Shown here piece after piece: positions 5,616-8,933 of a stretch of DNA of 8,933 bases. Source of the DNA: Deltaproteobacteria bacterium RBG_16_44_11 (lineage in GTDB: Bacteria > Desulfobacterota > Syntrophia > Syntrophales > Smithellaceae); contig MGQN01000036.1 of NCBI GenBank assembly GCA_001797845.1, forward strand, positions 34,350-43,282, given 5' to 3'. The translations under genes and the position numbers were made by a program. Under the pieces are notes generated by a model. That model did no database searches. It saw nothing but the letters and a program-made list of their open reading frames with translations, and was not told the origin of the DNA. Numbering within the stretch: the stretch's first letter is position 1; each line of letters starts with the position of its first letter.

Positions 5616-6291
5616 AAAAGTTTTTCTCTTTTTCTTCTAAGATGGTTTTAAGCTGTTCGGCTTGTTCTTGCCCGCGTGGCTGAAAATTGTAGAGATCAAG
5701 GTATAGCTGCAAATTAGAAACAACTTTATAGCCCTTTATTGTCTGCCTATTGAAGAATACGCTATCTTCGTAATACGGACGGATAATGTGAATATTGCCA
5801 CCCCTTACGAGTTCCTTTAAATCCAATTTTTGTCGCAGATCCAGAATATCTTTATTGCGGTTTTGAGATTTGAAATATAAATAAATATGATCTGTTATTA
5901 CAAAAGAAGTTATTAGATTAGCGCCTGAATGAAGAGTCAAGGCATACTGTTTATCTTTTAGATAATTTTTTAGTTTTGACAAAATATTTTTATCAGGTGA
6001 ATAATACGTGTCGACTTCGTTTAACTCAAATTTGTATGCTGTCAGCCAATCACTGATGAGCTTTTCTCTATTTATAAGAAGCGCATAACTGGCAGGGCCG
6101 CGTTTGCTCCATTCTATGTAACCGCTTATTGCCATAGCTTCAAGTACGCCCTGAGCCATTCCTATACTTACGCCGTCGGAACCGATAAAGTCACGTGTTA
6201 CCCATTTCTTCGCAGAGCAACAAAGCATCTTTCTTAAAACTAAAGTTGCTTTGTCGGCAAAAATATTTCTCATCTTTTTATTACTGATCAT
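5605..6291 (-). CDS. AbiEi-like antitoxin and autoregulator of a type IV toxin-antitoxin locus
   Basis: This 228-residue protein has an N-terminal winged-helix region (about 10-70, with ADKATLVLRKML and GVSIGMAQGVLEAMAISGYI) and a C-terminal domain ending in VVSNLQLYLDL (190-200) and PRGQEQAEQL (205-214). That last motif is characteristic of the AbiEi antitoxin families. Known AbiEi proteins counter an AbiEii nucleotidyltransferase without binding it and repress their own promoter through inverted repeats. The full length looks intact, unlike the toxin gene it overlaps by 11 nt. The ATG at 6291 lies about 32 nt after the predicted transcription start and lacks a clear ribosome site; ATG 6273 is an alternative. 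The gene is AT-rich compared with tsp, suggesting acquisition by transfer. Confidence 0.85.
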   Translation of the reverse strand: MISNKKMRNIFADKATLVLRKMLCCSAKKWVTRDFIGSDGVSIGMAQGVLEAMAISGYIEWSKRGPASYALLINREKLISDWLTAYKFELNEVDTYYSPDKNILSKLKNYLKDKQYALTLHSGANLITSFVITDHIYLYFKSQNRNKDILDLRQKLDLKELVRGGNIHIIRPYYEDSVFFNRQTIKGYKVVSNLQLYLDLYNFQPRGQEQAEQLKTILEEKEKNFYGS

Positions 6292-6310
6292 AAAGTTTAC
6301 TTTTATTTAA

Positions 6311-6358
6311 TGTTCACTTATTGGTGAACAATATAAGATAGGTGAACATTAATGTCAA
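6311..6358 (-). promoter_or_regulatory. Promoter and operator of the AbiEi-like gene
   Basis: On the minus strand a perfect TTGACA (6358-6353) and TATATT (6335-6330) are separated by exactly 17 bp. Three copies of a 7-bp half-site overlap them: GTGAACA at 6342-6348 (next to the -35) and 6324-6330 (touching the -10), 18 bp apart in direct orientation, and the inverted TGTTCAC at 6311-6317 just past the start site. The pair TGTTCAC-TTATTG-GTGAACA is a perfect dyad, and the wider TTAATGTTCAC/GTGAACATTAA pair brackets the promoter. The arrangement fits autorepression by the AbiEi winged-helix protein. Confidence 0.8.
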
Positions 6359-6417
6359 GGATTATTTGCCTTTATTGATGCTGAATTGAACTAAGCGGCT
6401 AGGGGATGGAGTCGAAC

Positions 6418-6495
6418 AAAAACGCCTAGTTAAGTTCATGCGACAGTTTAAAAATGTCCACTATTTTATGGACATTCATTTATAGTGAATATTTA
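6418..6495 (+). repeat. IS-end-like repeat, copy 2
   Basis: This is the partner of 1472-1551 in direct orientation. It contains CGCCTAGTTAAG, AGTTTAAAAATGTCCACT and a perfect 7-bp dyad ATGTCCA-CTATTTTA-TGGACAT. The second ATGTCCAC-like word of copy 1 is here decayed. The 328-bp gap 6292-6619 consists of the antitoxin promoter, this repeat and the hairpin at 6553-6582; I see nothing further in it. Confidence 0.65.
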
Positions 6496-6552
6496 CCAGA
6501 TGAATCCAGGGTTAATGAGAATTTATTTTATAGGCGAGAGAAATATTTTTGA

Positions 6553-6582
6553 GGCGGCCGGGAGGGCATAATCCCAGCCGCC
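6553..6582 (-). terminator. Strong hairpin after the outer-membrane protein gene
   Basis: GGCGGC-C-GGGA (6553-6563) pairs with TCCC-A-GCCGCC (6572-6582) with one internal mismatch and an 8-nt loop. It lies 37 bp past the stop of the beta-barrel gene. On the minus strand the stem is followed by TCAAAAATATTT rather than a clean U-run. On the plus strand it is followed by a T-rich GGTGTTTCTTT. It most likely ends the outer-membrane gene transcript. Confidence 0.6.
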
Positions 6583-6619
6583 GGTGTTTCTTTGCAAATA
6601 AGTTACTGCTTAAATGTAT

Positions 6620-7567
6620 TTAAAACTCTATGGCCGTTTTGATACCTATAACAGCTGTATTCGGCTGTGCCTCAAAATTATAATTTTTTGCACTCCCTGT
6701 ATTTGCCGTCAGCACTACATCATCATCGATAACGAATCGGGTGTATTGTCCGAAAAGTGAAACTATTAAATCAGCTTTCGGGCCGATTTTTGCCGAGATG
6801 GCCGTAACTTCCACGCCGACATTGAAAAAATAGGCGTGATCAAAGTTATCATCAACATTGAATCTAAATGCTGGATCACCGAATCCTTCCGTGTAATCTA
6901 TTTTACCAAAAACAAAAGGACTGCCTAACAAAGAAAGTTTTATATCGCCGCCGAAGATTCCCGATTTAAAGCCCTGCAGAGTAGACGTTATTCCCAGCAC
7001 CGGTGAAAATGTTTGCATTTTGATATCAGTCGTGTCTGTCGGTAAAGTCACCAGAGCACCTGATGTGAGCCGCGCGTTGTCAAAACTCATTTTGTGATAA
7101 TCATAACGAAAACCGGCAACGGCGGAGAGATTTTTTAGAAAAGACGCGTCTTTGATAAAAGCATACGATACTAATAAATCCGCGGTATACCAGTAACGCT
7201 TATCGGTATCCCAATTTCTGACGGCAGTACCGTTATTGATCGTCTCAGCGTTTTCCTCGTCAGTTAAGGGAAACGTGCCCTTTACCCCGGCCGATAAATT
7301 TAAGCGATCAGTAAAGTTAAAGAGAAAATCGCCTGCGACGTAAATGCCGGAAAAGTTGGGAATTTCATGATCAGCCTTGATAAGGCCAGCGAGACCTACT
7401 CCATCAAGACTTTCAAATGTAAAATCTGTTTCTACGGCAAAAGCATAACCTATGCTTATAGAGGGTTTGAATCTTGGTGTCGTAGCGCCATCCGCGGCAA
7501 AAACACTCGGGGCAAACAAAACCACACAAAACAATAATAAAACTTTAATTAATAATGCCTTTTTCAT
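6620..7567 (-). CDS. Outer-membrane beta-barrel protein, unknown role
   Basis: This is a 315-residue protein with a clear Sec signal peptide (MKKALLIKVLLLFCVVLFAP, cleavage after SVFA). Alternating polar/hydrophobic strands follow throughout (SISIGYAFAVET, GIYVAGDFLFNFT, RLNLSAGVKG, YTADLLVSYAF, AVAGFRYDYHKM, DIKLSLLG, YFFNVGVEVTA, LIVSLFGQYTRF). It ends in VIGIKTAIEF, with the terminal Phe of a Bam-recognised beta-signal. The spacing suggests a barrel of about 12-14 strands, but I cannot assign a family or substrate. AGGAGG lies 7 nt before the ATG. A likely promoter is at 7622-7650 and a hairpin follows the gene, so it appears to be monocistronic. Confidence 0.9.
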   Translation of the reverse strand: MKKALLIKVLLLFCVVLFAPSVFAADGATTPRFKPSISIGYAFAVETDFTFESLDGVGLAGLIKADHEIPNFSGIYVAGDFLFNFTDRLNLSAGVKGTFPLTDEENAETINNGTAVRNWDTDKRYWYTADLLVSYAFIKDASFLKNLSAVAGFRYDYHKMSFDNARLTSGALVTLPTDTTDIKMQTFSPVLGITSTLQGFKSGIFGGDIKLSLLGSPFVFGKIDYTEGFGDPAFRFNVDDNFDHAYFFNVGVEVTAISAKIGPKADLIVSLFGQYTRFVIDDDVVLTANTGSAKNYNFEAQPNTAVIGIKTAIEF

Positions 7568-7621
7568 CTTCTGCCTCCTTTTTTCCTTTAGTGCTTGGTT
7601 ATTCGCAACAATTGGGAATTG

Positions 7622-7650
7622 GTTTTATTCAAATTAATTAATATTTGCAA
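7622..7650 (-). promoter_or_regulatory. Possible promoter of the outer-membrane protein gene
   Basis: On the minus strand TTGCAA (7650-7645) and TAAAAC (7627-7622) are 17 bp apart, in AT-rich DNA about 55 bp upstream of the start codon. The -10 match is moderate. Confidence 0.4.
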
Positions 7651-7725
7651 GAAAAAATTAAGGATGAAAATGACTTAGCGGTTGCCGCCATATAGCATTT
7701 TTATAACGCGCAATTTATTTATTTC

Positions 7726-7754
7726 TTGACCTGTAAACATAACCCGAATATGTT
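7726..7754 (+). promoter_or_regulatory. Promoter of the enoyl-CoA isomerase-family gene
   Basis: TTGACC (7726-7731) and TATGTT (7749-7754) are separated by exactly 17 bp and lie 32 bp upstream of the ATG at 7787. With the promoter at 7622-7650 it makes this intergenic region divergent. Confidence 0.6.
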
Positions 7755-7786
7755 GGCAAAAAATTAAAAGGAAGGAACCATAATAT

Positions 7787-8512
7787 ATGTCTATCATGAC
7801 CTGGGCCAAAGACGAAACTGTGGCGATTCTTACCATGACCAACAAAGAAAACAAGCAAAATCTCGTCTTTGCCCAAACGCTAAACGCGATGCTTGACGAA
7901 ATTGTTGCTGATAAATCAGTTACCGCTCTGATTATAACTTCCAATGACGAGAAAAATTTTTCACAGGGAATAGATGTTGAATGGATTATGGCAAAGTTGC
8001 AGAAAAAGGAATATCAGCCGGTGAACGATTTTATCAGCGGCATGGACAAGGTATTCAAAAAATTGCTTCTTTATCCGGTGCCGGTCATCGCGGCAATCAA
8101 TGGACATGCCTACGGCAACGGCTCAATTATGTCCTGCGCCTGCGATTTTCGCTTCATGAGGTCGGACCGCGGATTTTTCTGTTTTCCGGAAGTCAATCTC
8201 GGTATACCCTTTCGTCCCGGCATGAACGCTTTTATCAAAAAGGCCGTTCCTCTTTATAAACTTTCGGAAATGCAGCTTACCGGTAACCGCTACACCGCGC
8301 AGGAACTTGAAGTGCACCACATTATATTAAAAGCATGTGATGATAAGGAAGATCTCATGACGAAGGCATTGGCTTTTGCCAAAACGTTCCAGAAGAAGCG
8401 CGGGATTTTTGGCGAATTAAAAAAACGGTTGTATAAAGATATTATTGAAATCCTGGATACACCGGTTGCGCAGAAGTCTGACGAAGCCGCTTCTCTTGCC
8501 ATGTCTGATTAA
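7787..8512 (+). CDS. Enoyl-CoA hydratase/isomerase family protein, probably a delta3-delta2-enoyl-CoA isomerase type
   Basis: This is a 241-residue crotonase-fold enzyme acting on acyl-CoA thioesters in the cytoplasm. The first oxyanion-hole segment is NFSQGIDV (57-64). The second is NGHAYGNG (105-112), followed by CACD at 117-120 and then RSDRGFF and PEVNLGI (134-140). The position of the first catalytic Glu of enoyl-CoA hydratases is Ile114, while the second Glu is kept (Glu135). Retaining only the second Glu is the pattern of delta3-delta2-enoyl-CoA isomerases, which shift the double bond of unsaturated fatty acyl-CoA during beta-oxidation. RSDRGFF also resembles eukaryotic-type isomerases. 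GGAAGG lies 11 nt before ATG 7787; ATG 7796 in the same frame is an alternative start. The next gene follows by 38 bp, suggesting an operon. The exact substrate is unknown. Confidence 0.88.
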   Translation: MSIMTWAKDETVAILTMTNKENKQNLVFAQTLNAMLDEIVADKSVTALIITSNDEKNFSQGIDVEWIMAKLQKKEYQPVNDFISGMDKVFKKLLLYPVPVIAAINGHAYGNGSIMSCACDFRFMRSDRGFFCFPEVNLGIPFRPGMNAFIKKAVPLYKLSEMQLTGNRYTAQELEVHHIILKACDDKEDLMTKALAFAKTFQKKRGIFGELKKRLYKDIIEILDTPVAQKSDEAASLAMSD

Positions 8513-8550
8513 TAAAACTAATGTTCTAATAATTCTTTTGAGGTGGAAAA

Positions 8551-8933
8551 ATGAAAACAGCGATTACAGAAATGTTCGGTATCAAATATCCCATTATGTG
8601 CGGCGCTATGATGTGGCTTAGCAAACCCAAGCTCTGCGCGGCAGTCTCCAACGCCGGCGGTATGGGAAATCTAACTGCCGGAAACTATGCCACGGAAAAT
8701 GAATTCCGCAATGCTATTCAGGAAACAAGAAAACTCACGGACAAGCCCTTTATGGTTAATGTGACCGTCCTGCCTTCGGTACACATCACCCCGGAACATC
8801 ATAAAATGTATCTGCGTGTTTGTGCCGAAGAAAAGGTGGCGGGTTTGGAAATATCCGGCACGCCGCTGGATAAAGCGGCGGGGATGGAATTAATCGATAT
8901 GCTGAAAAAAGCGGGCGTCAAACTTTTTCATAA
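8551..8933 (+). CDS. Nitronate monooxygenase / 2-nitropropane dioxygenase-like flavoprotein, 3' end cut off by window
   Basis: The first 127 residues plus two bases of a longer gene (family usually about 310-360) are visible. MKTAITEMFGIKYPIMCGAM, then a Trp-Leu-Ser, and AAVSNAGGMGNLTAGNY match the N-terminal FMN-binding strand and loop of the NMO/FabK-related TIM barrel. KPFMVNVTVLPS gives the next strand, and later AGLEISGTPLD and KKAGVKLFH complete further beta/alpha units. Members oxidise alkyl nitronates or act as flavin enoyl reductases; the N-terminal half alone cannot separate these. GAGGTGG lies 4-5 nt before the ATG. Its position 38 bp after an acyl-CoA isomerase-type gene on the same strand suggests a shared transcript and perhaps a fatty-acyl role. 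Confidence 0.9.
   Translation, partial: MKTAITEMFGIKYPIMCGAMMWLSKPKLCAAVSNAGGMGNLTAGNYATENEFRNAIQETRKLTDKPFMVNVTVLPSVHITPEHHKMYLRVCAEEKVAGLEISGTPLDKAAGMELIDMLKKAGVKLFH

Noticed and set aside
6409..6417. tRNA T-arm-like word GTTCGACTC on the minus strand
   Set aside because: The flanking bases do not form a T-stem, and no acceptor or anticodon arm can be built around it.
7675..7944. Minus-strand open frame of 89 codons
   Set aside because: It overlaps the promoter and start of the enoyl-CoA isomerase-family gene on the other strand and has no ribosome site or family pattern.

Overview
The window looks like chromosome of a Gram-negative bacterium. It encodes lipoproteins with lipoboxes, periplasmic proteins, an outer-membrane beta-barrel and a Prc/Tsp-type processing protease. 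A fatty-acyl-CoA gene next to a nitronate monooxygenase-like gene, and the moderate but patchy base composition, would suit an anaerobic deltaproteobacterium (Desulfobacterota, Syntrophales-like). That placement is inference from general style and not from a marker gene.

Layout. Positions 1-7567 are read almost entirely from the minus strand. From right to left this strand carries: an outer-membrane beta-barrel protein (7567-6620) ending at a strong hairpin; an AbiE-like type IV toxin-antitoxin locus (6291-4988) with an intact AbiEi-like antitoxin behind a near-consensus promoter with operator repeats, and a nucleotidyltransferase toxin broken by an internal deletion and frameshift; a row of small envelope genes (DUF4124-like protein, YajG-like protein, lipoprotein with Gly-rich tail, M48 metalloprotease lipoprotein); and a tail-specific protease cut off by the left window edge before its catalytic serine. 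On the plus strand, 7787-8933 holds an enoyl-CoA isomerase/hydratase-family gene behind a good promoter, followed 38 bp later by a partial nitronate monooxygenase-like gene.

The most striking feature is a family of short inverted-repeat elements built on the word CCCGTTAGAG / CTCTAACGGG, with about 16 full or degenerate occurrences between 1301 and 5020 and none seen elsewhere. At least five elements of about 108-115 bp can be delimited. Four of them share a diverged interior of about 60 bp, and a fifth with a different interior sits in frame inside the signal-peptide region of the tsp gene. The elements repeatedly touch coding ends: they supply first codons, final codons (reading NPVRA) or stop codons of neighbouring genes. 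A second repeat of about 80 bp, with AATGTCCAC words like those at insertion-sequence ends, occurs twice in direct orientation (1472-1551 and 6418-6495). These copies bracket the AT-rich segment that holds the envelope genes, most of the elements and the broken toxin-antitoxin locus. This segment is best read as a mobile-element-shaped accessory zone in which envelope genes persist and the toxin has been inactivated.

The envelope genes (two proteases, two small exported proteins and a lipoprotein) probably act in periplasmic or outer-membrane maintenance, but nothing in the sequence ties them into one pathway.
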